A stretch of DNA of 64,000 nucleotides, taken from contig RSEH01000075.1 in the NCBI GenBank assembly GCA_006503475.1, forward strand, positions 62,001 through 126,000, given 5' to 3'. Origin of the DNA: Stentor roeselii (taxonomy: Eukaryota > Ciliophora > Heterotrichea > Heterotrichida > Stentoridae). Both the position numbers and the translations under genes were made by a program. The stretch's first letter is position 1, and each line of letters begins with the position of its first letter. Below, one piece after another: positions 37,176 to 46,728 of the stretch. The notes beneath the pieces were generated by a model. That model worked only from the letters and a program-made list of their open reading frames with translations, ran no database searches and was not told the DNA's origin.

Positions 37176-40100
37176 ATGTTTAAACTCAGATTCGTTGAGA
37201 TAAGCTATTTGCCATTTTCTGCTCAGATAACTTGCTCAGGATGTGATAGACTACTTGATTCCAGCCAAGCTTTAGTTCATTCTCGATTCTGTCCGAATCC
37301 AAATGGGCCTGTGAAATATAAGTATACATCTGAATGGAAAACAAAAATTGATGAAAAACTAGAAAAAAGAACTCGATATTTGACTATCCTGAGAGATTTC
37401 CTTTTAAAAATCGAAGATGTTCAGGAAACTCATAATAATTTGAAAGAATTAATACAAGATATTGATGAAAACTTAAATTTATCAAAGTGTCTACAATTTA
37501 ATCAATACTTTAGTGAACTTGAGGTGAAAACAATCGAAAATAAGGTATTAGTAAAAAAAATTATTATCAACTTCAACAGTGAGATGATTGAAAAGGGTTT
37601 AATCAAGGAAATACTTACATGGGAAATACCTCAAATAAGAGAAACTTCATTATATCTAAAATTCAACGATTATATCTTAAACAAAAGACCTATTCTAAAT
37701 AATTTAGTTTTTGGAGAATTCCACTTGAAATATAATGATTTCTTAATACTTAAATTTGAAGATTTTATGGGAATTTACTCTATTCAACTTCGAGACTACC
37801 TGAAGTTTATTTATTTTGTACCAGAAAGAATATTTTGTTTAAAATATTTTAAGCATTTGATTTATTTCAGAGGATATACACTTGTTTACTGGAATATTGA
37901 TGAAGAATATGAAGAATTTACAGTAGGTTTAAAGGAATCTCTAAAATTAAAAAAAATAACAGATGACTACCGATATGCAGTATTTCATTCATTTAATAAA
38001 CTAGAATTTTATGATCTTGAAAAAAGAGAATGGCATTTAATTAACTTTCCACTGCATTTTTTTATTAAAAGGAAAAATAATAATGTTTTCAGAACGAATT
38101 CAATTTTTGACGAAATTTTGTTTTCTGATGATCTGGAGTTATTTATTAATAATGAATGCATTTGGAATAAGAAAGAAAATTATCTTATAGATAATCAACT
38201 TTTCGATAATCAATTAAAACGAGGATTCATTTCTAATAATTATCAATATATTACTATTGAAAATGACAAAATTATAATAAAAGATCTAAACAATTCAACA
38301 TATATCAAACAAATTTGTATTGGCTCGATTCCTTTGATTTCATCTGACAAAAACTTCATTCAAGGATTAAATTTGTTTGAGTCTAATTCAATAAATTATA
38401 ACTCGACTCTCTGCCTGAAAACTTTAAAATATTATATCAACCCATCTATTGATATCAATAATCTTCCTAATCTTTCTATTGATTGTGAAAAAACAAATCC
38501 TGAACACTTTTTTATTAGAGCTCTTGGCTCTTTAAATAAAAGATATTTAGAAAATAGATATACCGCTTATTTATTCACATGTGATAAGTTTACTGTCAAT
38601 ATTTATGGAGTTAATCCTAGAACTAATAAATATTTTTCATACCCAAAGAAGACCCTTCACATAGAAATTAGAAAAGATAATCAAATTATAAAGAAGGTTT
38701 TGATTTGTTCAAAGATTTCAAAATTCTCTATTTCATATAACAACAGATATTTGATGTTTCATACAGGAAAAAAAGTTAAGTATTGGAATATTGAATTGGA
38801 AAAATTCGAATTCTTTACTAAAGAATTAATACCAAACGGAATTCAAAATATAACAGCTAATGATAGATCAATGAAATATTATATTATTGGCAATAAAACT
38901 TTTAAATATTTTTACATATTCAAAATTTTTTCCATCGACAATCCTTCAGCAAAGATAAACTCTAAGCCATTTTATAATAAATATAGAGACTCAATATTTT
39001 TCATTAAGAATCTTCAACTACATGAAATGAGTATTCATTCAATGATTCCGATAAAACTAGTTGATCTAAAAATTTCCTCACAACAAGACTGTAATTTTAT
39101 TCTGCTTTCTCCATCATACATATGCGTGTTAGTTAATGGGTTGATTATTATTTATAATTGTGATGAAAGTAAGCTATTTTACAATTATTCTCTTGAAGGA
39201 AAAAAAGAGAAATGGCTAGACTATAAATTTATAGAGAAGCAAGAAATACCTGATTTAATAATAGTATTAACTGAATCGATTTACTGTTTCAGTCTTTCAG
39301 GTGATGTACGTAAATTATCTTATAACCCTAATTCTAAATATATAAAAACACTCCTATTTGATCAGAATTTCCTATATATAACAATATTAGTTGATATATC
39401 AAAAATCTGTGCAAATGTAAGAGAAATAAAAATAAATTTAGACTCATTAGAAATTAGTGAAGAAATTGGATACTATATTGATAATAAGCAAACTCAAGTG
39501 AATTTAAAAATGATAAACTTTGATATAAGCTATTTATACTTAAAATCTAAAATACCTAGTACTGAAATTTGTTCTCATATGAACTTCAACTTTATAAAAC
39601 TTTTAAAAAACAACTTTTGCGTACAAATACTTTTTAATTCAGTGATGGTAGATTTATTGTCAGAAGGAACTTGTTTTGAATTAAGAGTTGATGGACTTGA
39701 CCCTAATCAATGGTCCACACATAATATTTATATGATTGAAAATTATCTATTTATTGGCAATGATTTCACCAACGATTATTATTTTTATGATCTTAACTTG
39801 AGAAAAAAAATATCCTCAACTAATGCTTATAACCAAGGAAGAGATTTAGTTAATAGTGGACTTACTAAAAAAGTTGTTTATTTTAAATATTTTGAAAATT
39901 ATCGTTTGTTTATAGGTAAAGTGGTTGATGATTATCGATCCATGGATAACTATTTTTTCTTTCAAAATGCAGATATTCTTAATCATTTTATGTCTAACCT
40001 GCAAATACATGAATTATTTGTATCTGAAAAAGGAAGATTTATTATTGGGGATACAAATCACGGTTTGACAATGATTTTAGATGCGAAAACTAATAAAAAA

Positions 40101-40220
40101 GCATATGTCAAGCATTTTAAGGCTGAGAAGGTTATATATGCTTCTGAAAATGATGAGTATATTTTTGTGAAATATAAAAATGTCATTTCAAGGTTTAAGT
40201 TTGAAGAATTATTATTATAA
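37176..40220 (+). CDS. Large protein with Cys/His finger and degenerate β-propeller
   Basis: 1014 aa. An N-terminal zinc-finger-like motif, CSGCDRLLDSSQALVHSRFC (C-x2-C-x12-H-x3-C), is followed by a short helical stretch and ~850 residues of β-rich sequence that read like worn WD40 blades, with recurring Tyr/Phe/Ile strands (LIYFRGYTLVYWNIDEEYEE, AVFHSFNKLEFYDLEKREW). I do not recognise the family. Codons are markedly A/T-ending compared with neighbouring genes, and the spacers on both sides are long, so the locus looks compositionally distinct. A single unbroken frame of this length supports a real gene. Confidence 0.72.
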   Translation: MFKLRFVEISYLPFSAQITCSGCDRLLDSSQALVHSRFCPNPNGPVKYKYTSEWKTKIDEKLEKRTRYLTILRDFLLKIEDVQETHNNLKELIQDIDENLNLSKCLQFNQYFSELEVKTIENKVLVKKIIINFNSEMIEKGLIKEILTWEIPQIRETSLYLKFNDYILNKRPILNNLVFGEFHLKYNDFLILKFEDFMGIYSIQLRDYLKFIYFVPERIFCLKYFKHLIYFRGYTLVYWNIDEEYEEFTVGLKESLKLKKITDDYRYAVFHSFNKLEFYDLEKREWHLINFPLHFFIKRKNNNVFRTNSIFDEILFSDDLELFINNECIWNKKENYLIDNQLFDNQLKRGFISNNYQYITIENDKIIIKDLNNSTYIKQICIGSIPLISSDKNFIQGLNLFESNSINYNSTLCLKTLKYYINPSIDINNLPNLSIDCEKTNPEHFFIRALGSLNKRYLENRYTAYLFTCDKFTVNIYGVNPRTNKYFSYPKKTLHIEIRKDNQIIKKVLICSKISKFSISYNNRYLMFHTGKKVKYWNIELEKFEFFTKELIPNGIQNITANDRSMKYYIIGNKTFKYFYIFKIFSIDNPSAKINSKPFYNKYRDSIFFIKNLQLHEMSIHSMIPIKLVDLKISSQQDCNFILLSPSYICVLVNGLIIIYNCDESKLFYNYSLEGKKEKWLDYKFIEKQEIPDLIIVLTESIYCFSLSGDVRKLSYNPNSKYIKTLLFDQNFLYITILVDISKICANVREIKINLDSLEISEEIGYYIDNKQTQVNLKMINFDISYLYLKSKIPSTEICSHMNFNFIKLLKNNFCVQILFNSVMVDLLSEGTCFELRVDGLDPNQWSTHNIYMIENYLFIGNDFTNDYYFYDLNLRKKISSTNAYNQGRDLVNSGLTKKVVYFKYFENYRLFIGKVVDDYRSMDNYFFFQNADILNHFMSNLQIHELFVSEKGRFIIGDTNHGLTMILDAKTNKKAYVKHFKAEKVIYASENDEYIFVKYKNVISRFKFEELLL

Positions 40221-40820
40221 TAGGTAGTTTGGTAATTTAAAGAATAATATATTTATAATGAATGACTATGCTTGAGGGTTATTTGGTGATATGTTTCAAG
40301 ATAAACGTAAAATAAGAAATCAATATTTTTATTATTTTGATCATTTTGCATCAATATTCATGAATAATCCAGAGTTAAGAATTAATGATTGTAATTTTAA
40401 TTATTAGATAACATAACCAACGCCTGCTAACAGTATAGTTTACCAGCCATAATTTCATACCAGACCAAAGGACACCTATTCGAAATTAATTAAATTGTTG
40501 AAACCTGAATAAATTGTAATCTTGAAAAATTTATTTCAAATCAATAAATGAAGTTTACGAATGTTTCTAGAAGAAAATTCTTCATTATCATAAAATCTTC
40601 GACTTAAATTTTAATCCGTATGATGATTACTTGAAAAATAAGACTATATCATCATATAACTGAATGCAAAAATATAATTTCCTTAAAAGATTCAAATAGC
40701 ATACTACCAAAAAATCCATATTCAAAAAAATTTAAATTCTGATATTTTCCAAAATCTCTAAAGAACCAATTAAACCTTTATCCAAAAAAACCTAAATCTC
40801 TCTAAAACAAATTAACTCTA
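40221..40820. other. AT-rich convergent spacer
   Basis: 600 bp between convergent stops. G-richer at the left end and C-richer at the right end on the plus strand. No gene recognised. Confidence 0.45.
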
Positions 40821-41945
40821 TTAAGGATCAACAATCAAACAAACCAAAACCGCTTTTTCAATAAAAGTACTTCCAAGGGCATAATTTCCGACCCTAGCAG
40901 CAGCAGTGATACCTTTAATCAAATTTTCCTGCATAAAAAGTCTTCTATGAGTGAATGATTTCTGCCACATGAGTTTTCGTATTTCAACAACACCTCCAGG
41001 AACATAATTCGAAGTCATCATCATGAAAGGCCAAGGCAAGGCTGCAGCATAGACCCTATGATTAGACTTTGAATAAAAAAGTCTTCCAGCCTGATCCCTA
41101 AGCGCGATTTTTTCCAAAAAGTTAAGATTTCCCTTATTATCAATTTCATATCTTTCAACCCAATTATAGTCAACCGAGCTAAAAGCAACCCAAACATTCT
41201 CATCATCTTCTTTCACCAAAGAAGTAACAGAGGCACTTTTACTAGTTTTCATCAAATCACATTCAGTAGTCCCATTTAAAATCAACTGACATCTGTAGAC
41301 CCCTGCCTGGTGCACCTGTGCAAAGTCATTATAAAACTGCTTCAATATCGACTTTAAAGGCAAAGGGTTGTTGCTTTGTTGAAATGGAACTTGTGAGTAC
41401 TGGTTCAGATAAGCGAAGCCTTTATTAACGATCAAGTCTCCAAAAGTCCCTCCAATGGCCTGGTCTAGAAAAGTACTTCCTTTGTAAAAAGCTTGTCCGT
41501 CTTTATAATCAAAGAACTCAATTCTCGACCCTCCCATGTGAAAGGCCTGGTTCAATACGTAAATCTTGGAGTTTTCATAAAACAAGCCGAAAGGGCTAAA
41601 AGCGACATCTTTTGGAAAGTCGCGGATTTCAACGGGTTTGAACTTGGGACTTCCGAAGGCAACATCAATGATTCGAAGTAGTCGTCCTTGACTTGTCTCA
41701 TCAGGTCCATTTGCAAATAAAGAATTGAGGTCGTTTTCCACTGCAAGCAACTCATCATCATCAAGTTCAACCATGTCAAGAATACTTGCCTCTACTTCTT
41801 GTTTCTTGCACTTCTCGAAATGATGAAAAACCACGTCTTTGTCAAGAGAGAAAATCCTGTTCGCCTGGATCCAGAAGACCGGAAGAAGAGAAATCAAGGC
41901 AGAAATGACTAGAATAAGAACAGCATAAAGAACTCTTTTAGACAT
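40821..41945 (-). CDS. Paraoxonase/arylesterase-family protein
   Basis: 374 aa. An N-terminal membrane helix (VLYAVLILVISALISLLPVFW) may be an uncleaved anchor as in PON proteins. Family-like stretches: DVAFSPFGLFYENSKIYVLNQAFHM (a DVS-PHG-like region) and FLDQAIGGTFGDLIVNKGFAYL (NDIVAVG-like). The final strand, ITAAARVGNYALGSTFIEKAVLVCLI, matches the [23 protein letters not shown] end of human PON. Paraoxonases are calcium-dependent six-bladed β-propeller lactonases. Some calcium-site residues differ, so activity is not assured. Divergent from HOOK with 67 bp between starts. Confidence 0.72.
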   Translation of the reverse strand: MSKRVLYAVLILVISALISLLPVFWIQANRIFSLDKDVVFHHFEKCKKQEVEASILDMVELDDDELLAVENDLNSLFANGPDETSQGRLLRIIDVAFGSPKFKPVEIRDFPKDVAFSPFGLFYENSKIYVLNQAFHMGGSRIEFFDYKDGQAFYKGSTFLDQAIGGTFGDLIVNKGFAYLNQYSQVPFQQSNNPLPLKSILKQFYNDFAQVHQAGVYRCQLILNGTTECDLMKTSKSASVTSLVKEDDENVWVAFSSVDYNWVERYEIDNKGNLNFLEKIALRDQAGRLFYSKSNHRVYAAALPWPFMMMTSNYVPGGVVEIRKLMWQKSFTHRRLFMQENLIKGITAAARVGNYALGSTFIEKAVLVCLIVDP

Positions 41946-42012
41946 ACACGTGTTTAATAACCATTTCCATTACGAAGGTAAAACATTTCATATTTCGAAT
42001 CATAATTTAACT

Positions 42013-44394
42013 ATGGAAGAACTGCAATCAACTATCGTCGAATGGGTAATTTTTACTTAGATTAACAGTCTTAACCTTTCGAGAAAATGTGAAAAAATCA
42101 ATGAACTGTCTGATGGGATCTTGTTATTTGAATTTATGTCGAAAGTGTAAAAAACATTTAGAAATAGTGAATTCTTTGAAATTGCTTGCATGTCACTAGC
42201 TTCTAACAATAACTGGGCTTTAAGACTAGCAAATCTGAAAAAACTGAAGAAAAGTCTTGTCGGGTACTTGGACCAAGAACTGAAAATTTCTTATAAACGA
42301 TTTGACAATATTGACTTGTCAGGAATCGCTCGAAAAGAAGAGGCTAAAGATATTCTTAGCTTAGTCGAATTCGTGGTTTATTCTACTGTCAACTCTCCAT
42401 TCAAAGAAGACTTTATCAAGAAAATCATGGAACTTGATGAAGACTGTCAAACTCAATTCATGTATTTCATTCAAAGAGCCATGGGAGAAGGAGACAGTCC
42501 ACTTTTCGACTCGTCAATAAAAGTGGAAAATAGAGAAAATTTGATACTTCGAACAGAAAAACAAAGAATGGCTGTTCAAATTCAAGAACTTCTCGATGAA
42601 GTCAAACAATTTCAACTAAACACACAAAAACTCATTCAAGAGAAAGAAGACTTGCAATACACAATCACTGACCTTCGAAATGAAATGAATAAAAAAACAA
42701 TGATCAACTTTCATGAAATAACTTCTGATTCCAATGAACTTGAATTAAAACTTTCAGAAAAAGAAGTAAAAGTCATGCAACTCACAAATCAACTCAATGA
42801 AGTCAAGTCAGTCAGTGAAAAAGAAATCAATAAATTGAGAGATGAACTTGATGTGGCCAATGCAAAAGTTTACAATTTGACTCAGTCTGAAAGGACTCTT
42901 CAACAGTATAAAAAAAGGGTGGAATCGTTGTCGACTGTTAAAATTAAATTAAAAGAAACTGAAAAAATCTGTGATGAACTCAGAGAACAACTTGATTTAA
43001 AAGACTTGGAAATAGAAAATGCGAATAGTTTGAAAAAAAATCTTAAAGCTTTAAGGGATGAAGTCGTTTTTGAAAAGCAAAATAATGAAAGTCTTGTTGT
43101 TAAGATGGACTTGATGAAAAAGGATATGAAGAAAAAGGAAGCGGAAATTTATGATTTGAAGGAAAAACTTAGCTATGCGGAAAATAGGATTAGGGATATG
43201 GAATATGAAAGACATGGACAGGACTCACCGCAAAATTCAGAAGACTCGATGATGTGTAGTAAGTTGTCGGACCTTGATGATATATATAAGAATACTTTGG
43301 AAGTTAGAAAAGATATCAGGAGGTTGACTGGCAACATCGACGTGGACCAGATCCGAAAAGAAAAGTTAATTCTTCAAAACAAAGTAAACAAACTAAAACA
43401 AAAATCCAAATCACTTCAAGAAAACATAAAAATGCTTCAAGAAGAACTTCTCCAAAGACGAGGAGAACTATCATTTCGAGTGAAGCAGCTTGAATCACAA
43501 TTACTTTCAATGACAACTCAACTGCAAGTGACATCTCAAAACATGTCAATAATCCAAAACGACAAGTTCAAATACGACCAATGTTTATATGAACTTGATC
43601 AACTGAAAGGCACCAAAGAGTCTATGATGGAAGAAATGAAGAAACTCTATGAAGAAAAAGACCAGACCTATAAAAAACTTATCGAATGTCGCGAAGAGTC
43701 TCTTGGCCTTCAAAAGATAATAAATGAAAAAGAAACAGCATTGCGCCAACGAGAAATCACTGAAAAAATATTGAATGAAAAGGTGCAGGCCTTAGCAGAG
43801 AGCGAAAAAGTGGCTTTAGGGGTGATCGAAAACCTAAAAAAGCAAAAAAGCGAAGACACAAACGACTACATGATAAAATTCGTCGACACTGAAAGAGAAC
43901 TAATCGGTCTCAAAAGTGAAAAATCCGGTCTTCTCTACCGTCTGACTGAAAAAGAAGAAAGAATCCAAGAAGTCCTGAAAGACAAAGCCGACACTCTCAG
44001 AATCCTCGAAAAAGAGCACCGCGAAGTCCTAAATCGGCTAAAAGAAGACAACGAGCGAAGAATGAACCAGACCATCAATCAATGTGACGACGCCATCACT
44101 CAACTCCAAAAAGAAAGAGAACTTCTCGTCAAACAACTCAACAACGAAAAGAAAAACGCTTTGCAAGAATGGAAAAAATCGATGAACTTCGAATACGCTC
44201 AATGCAGCAAAGACGAAATTCACAAACTAAAAGAAGAACTTGCAAGAAAAGACAAAGAAATAAACAAACTCACTGTGAATAACAGAGAAATTAAAAAATG
44301 CTGGAAAGACTCCACGAAACTGTTGAAGTCGGTTTGGAAAGAACTAGGAATCGAGACACAGAAGATAAACAACGCAAACAAGCGATATAATTAA
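42013..44394 (+). CDS. HOOK-domain coiled-coil protein (3 exons)
   Basis: 783 aa from exons 42013-42045, 42061-42146 and 42162-44394, joined across two 15-nt introns. The first ~150 residues form a HOOK/calponin-like domain: STIVEWINSLNLSRKCEKINELSDGILLFEFMSKV...NNWALRLANLKKLKKSLVGYLDQEL, with the FIQRAMG-like end. After ~155 the rest is long coiled coil (heptads throughout to ~770). HOOK proteins link cargo to dynein/microtubules. Without splicing the N-terminus is lost and translation would seem to begin at the downstream MSLASNNNW. The 3' end is 20 bp from the next convergent gene. Confidence 0.88.
42046..42060 (+). other. 15-nt intron 1 of the HOOK gene
   Basis: Sequence gtaatttttacttag, phase 0 after ...STIVEW. 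Retained, it would give an in-frame TAG as its last codon. Confidence 0.95.
42147..42161 (+). other. 15-nt intron 2 of the HOOK gene
   Basis: Sequence gtaaaaaacatttag, phase 2. Retained, a TAA appears at once. Removal joins ...FEFMSKV to NSEFFEIACMSLASNNNW. Confidence 0.93.
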
Positions 44395-44414
44395 TAATTT
44401 GAAACACGAGTAGA

Positions 44415-45554
44415 TTAATAAGTAATCTTATTCCCATACTTGAACAAATGCAGTAAAAGACTGCTCCTGAACTCTGTCATTACTTCAGGAAGGACTTTAA
44501 CATCCTTATTTGTAGCAGATTTCAAAGCTTGTCTAACGACATAAACTCCAGAGTCACAATTAGGATAAGTTTCATATTCATTAATTCGTTCGAATTCAAG
44601 TCTCATCCACCTGGTATTTTCAATGCTTTTATTTTCATGAAACTTGATCTCTCTCTTCAGCAAAGCAAGAAGCTGGTCAAAAATAACATCGTCCTTCTTC
44701 TCAATTCCAATCGGGTCAAAGTACTTTGCACACTTAGTCCGGGTGTTAAGGATCAAGACCGTCCAATACCCTACAAAAATCGGAAAAACAATGTTGCTAT
44801 TTAACCCTTACTCATATTCCAACATATTTTTCTTATTCCTCACAGGTAAATTCGCATTTTTCTGTGATAAAAACTTGCAGAAGCGACTTCCAAGACAACA
44901 AACTCTAAATTTAGCTTTTCCTTTTTTAACAAGTCTCATATTTTTGTACTTTATGCATTTTAGACAGGTATCAACAAGTATTTCATTCAGGTCTTTTTCT
45001 GGATACAAACAAGCCAAATTTCCTCGAGTCAATGAAAACTTACCGACAGTCAACAAGACCTCTTCGTCGCTTTGGGTCTTGTCGAAGACCAGTCGTAGGA
45101 CGTCGTTATTAAAGGAGGCCTTGTTGCGAATGTACTCCCCGTTGCTTCGGCTTGGCCGAAGGACTCGGCTTTCGTTTTGACTTTCGACTATGCCTGTTCT
45201 GCTCAATGATATCGACGACGTGTATTTCTTTATCTCGGACTCTTCTACTCGGATAAAGCCGGGAAGCATTATCAACTTTATTGAACGCTCGGAAGATATT
45301 CGCTTGTAAGCTGGCTTTAGAATGCTTGATGATTTTATTATGGAATTTGGACGGATGTAAAGGCTTCGGTTTGGAGAACAGACTCTTTGGGGAAGAGGAG
45401 ATGATACTCGCATTTGACGAGGTGAGTTGCATCTTGGAGATAGAGCTCGGCTTGGAGATTGGAGACGTCTTGGAGAGATGTAGCATGATTTCTTGGACAG
45501 TGGGGTTATGTAGGTTGACTGGGTATTCATATTTAATTTGAAATTAGAATTCAA
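44415..45554 (-). CDS. Ulp1/SENP-like (C48) pseudoprotease (2 exons)
   Basis: 374 aa from exon 44812-45554 joined to exon 44415-44796 over a 15-nt intron. The N-terminal ~140 residues are Ser/Pro/Arg-rich and disordered. The C-terminal half follows the SUMO-protease fold: EEVLLTVGKFSLTRGNLACL, VDTCLKCIKYKN, YDNIVFPIFVGYWTVLILNTRTKCAKYFDPIG and YPNCDSGVYVVRQAL. In active C48 proteases the third part reads HWTL with a catalytic His and the fourth QxNGxDCG with the catalytic Cys; here the positions are Tyr (GYW) and Ser (DSG). The Asp (FDPIG) is kept. It likely binds SUMO or a UBL without cutting, or is inactive. Alternatively it is a distant C48 of other specificity. Confidence 0.72.
44797..44811 (-). 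other. 15-nt intron of the C48-like gene
   Basis: On the coding strand gtaagggttaaatag, phase 2. Retention would give TAA immediately after ...MLEYE. Splicing joins ...NMLEYD to NIVFPIFVGYW, restoring the C48 fold. Confidence 0.93.
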
Positions 45555-45892
45555 CTAAGAATCTCCTGTAAAATATTTTGATATCAAGTAAGTCAAGAAT
45601 GAAACCTATTTGAATCAAAAATATAAATTCTCGATTTTTCAATGTAACCAAGGATTTTCAGTAAGTAATTTATTTACTTATGCTAATTTGACTATGGAAA
45701 ATATTCATTTTAGTCTCGAATCAAAATTAGAAATTTTTAGTTTAAGTATTCGAAACTTACTCCAATTTAAGTGGTCTCAACAAACCTAGTCAAACAAAAC
45801 CCAACCCAACATATTCCCTAAGATCCCTCAACTCCCTAAAATCAAAACCCTTCTGTTAACACATAACTTAGCCTATCTATTAACCCCTTCTA
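45555..45892. other. Spacer with C-rich stretch
   Basis: 338 bp between two minus-strand genes. Near 45790-45880 a C/A-rich stretch on the plus strand (CCCAACCCAAC, CCCTAAGATCCCTC, ACTCCCTAAAA) lies downstream of the zinc-finger gene's stop, so it is G-rich on that gene's coding strand. No gene seen. Confidence 0.5.
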
Positions 45893-46339
45893 TTATTCAA
45901 ATATATTTGGTAGTGGACCAGACTGTAGGGTGCCAATGTAAGGTAGTGGGATTCCATGTATATTATCATGTTCAATAACAGACATAGGGAAATAATCTTT
46001 CATATCAGCTAAGAGACGAGTTATTAATTGGACATCCAATCTTTTAGTGTCCACAGAATCCATCCCATTTAAAACTTTATGATCTCTCTTATGAGCAGAA
46101 TATTGACTTCCATGTCTAAATCTCTTGCCACATCCTTCAATCTTGCAGGTGAAAGGCATCTCCTGTGAGTGAATCAATTGATGCTCCTTCAGATTTTGAT
46201 TCGAAGATAGTACCTTGAGGCAGTCTTTGCACTGGTATTTTTTATTGTCTGAGTGAATTGCTTCTTTGTGCCTTTTCAGGTTGACTTTGGATTTGTAGGC
46301 TTTCATGCAGCCGGAGACGTCACAGCAATAAAGGTCCAT
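45893..46339 (-). CDS. C2H2 zinc-finger protein, three fingers
   Basis: 148 aa from ATG at 46337-46339; upstream codons in frame have no ATG. Three C2H2 fingers follow one another: CCDVSGCMKAYKSKVNLKRHKEAIH, CKDCLKVLSSNQNLKEHQLIH and CKIEGCGKRFRHGSQYSAHKRDH. The second linker, SQEMPF, is of the usual length but lacks the TGEKP consensus. The last ~60 residues are non-finger. It could be a small transcription factor or RNA-binding protein; the target is unknown. Confidence 0.88.
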   Translation of the reverse strand: MDLYCCDVSGCMKAYKSKVNLKRHKEAIHSDNKKYQCKDCLKVLSSNQNLKEHQLIHSQEMPFTCKIEGCGKRFRHGSQYSAHKRDHKVLNGMDSVDTKRLDVQLITRLLADMKDYFPMSVIEHDNIHGIPLPYIGTLQSGPLPNIFE

Positions 46340-46728
46340 GATCTTTAAATTATAATGGCTAATATTTGATGGAATTTTAATCAAGTAGTTAATTATCTGT
46401 AACAAGGAAAGTCCAGGTAGATAAATATACGAGTTATACTTGTTTCCATGGTTTCGGTAAGAATTTTTACCATTTTTTTTACTGGAAATTCTTAATAATC
46501 ACTCAAATAACTCAAAAATCCTAGTAAACCCCTTTTCTTGGAAAAAAGTCAGTAATTAGCAATGATTGCAACCAAATCTATTAATTCCCATCAATTCACA
46601 ACAAATCCCTAAAAATCTAAAAAAAATCATCACCTTCCCTAAAACCCAAAACTTTCAAAAACCCTAAAAATTCCTAATATGCATTTAAATCAAATTTCAG
46701 AAATGACTCATCCGTATTAAAATTAAAG
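46340..46728. other. Spacer, C-rich at the right end
   Basis: 389 bp between minus-strand genes. The right half is rich in CCCTAAAA and CCCAAAA-type runs on the plus strand. No gene recognised. Confidence 0.45.

Noticed and set aside
44415-44811. C-terminal C48-like piece as a stand-alone 113-codon gene
   Set aside because: Its first codon is TTG, and a 15-nt intron links it to the upstream frame.
44644-45180. 178-codon plus-strand frame
   Set aside because: Overlaps the spliced C48-like gene on the other strand; the latter has conserved motifs and a valid intron.
45790-45880. CCCTAA-like runs as a second telomere-like array
   Set aside because: No consecutive CCCTAACA units; fits the general C/G skew of 3' flanks.
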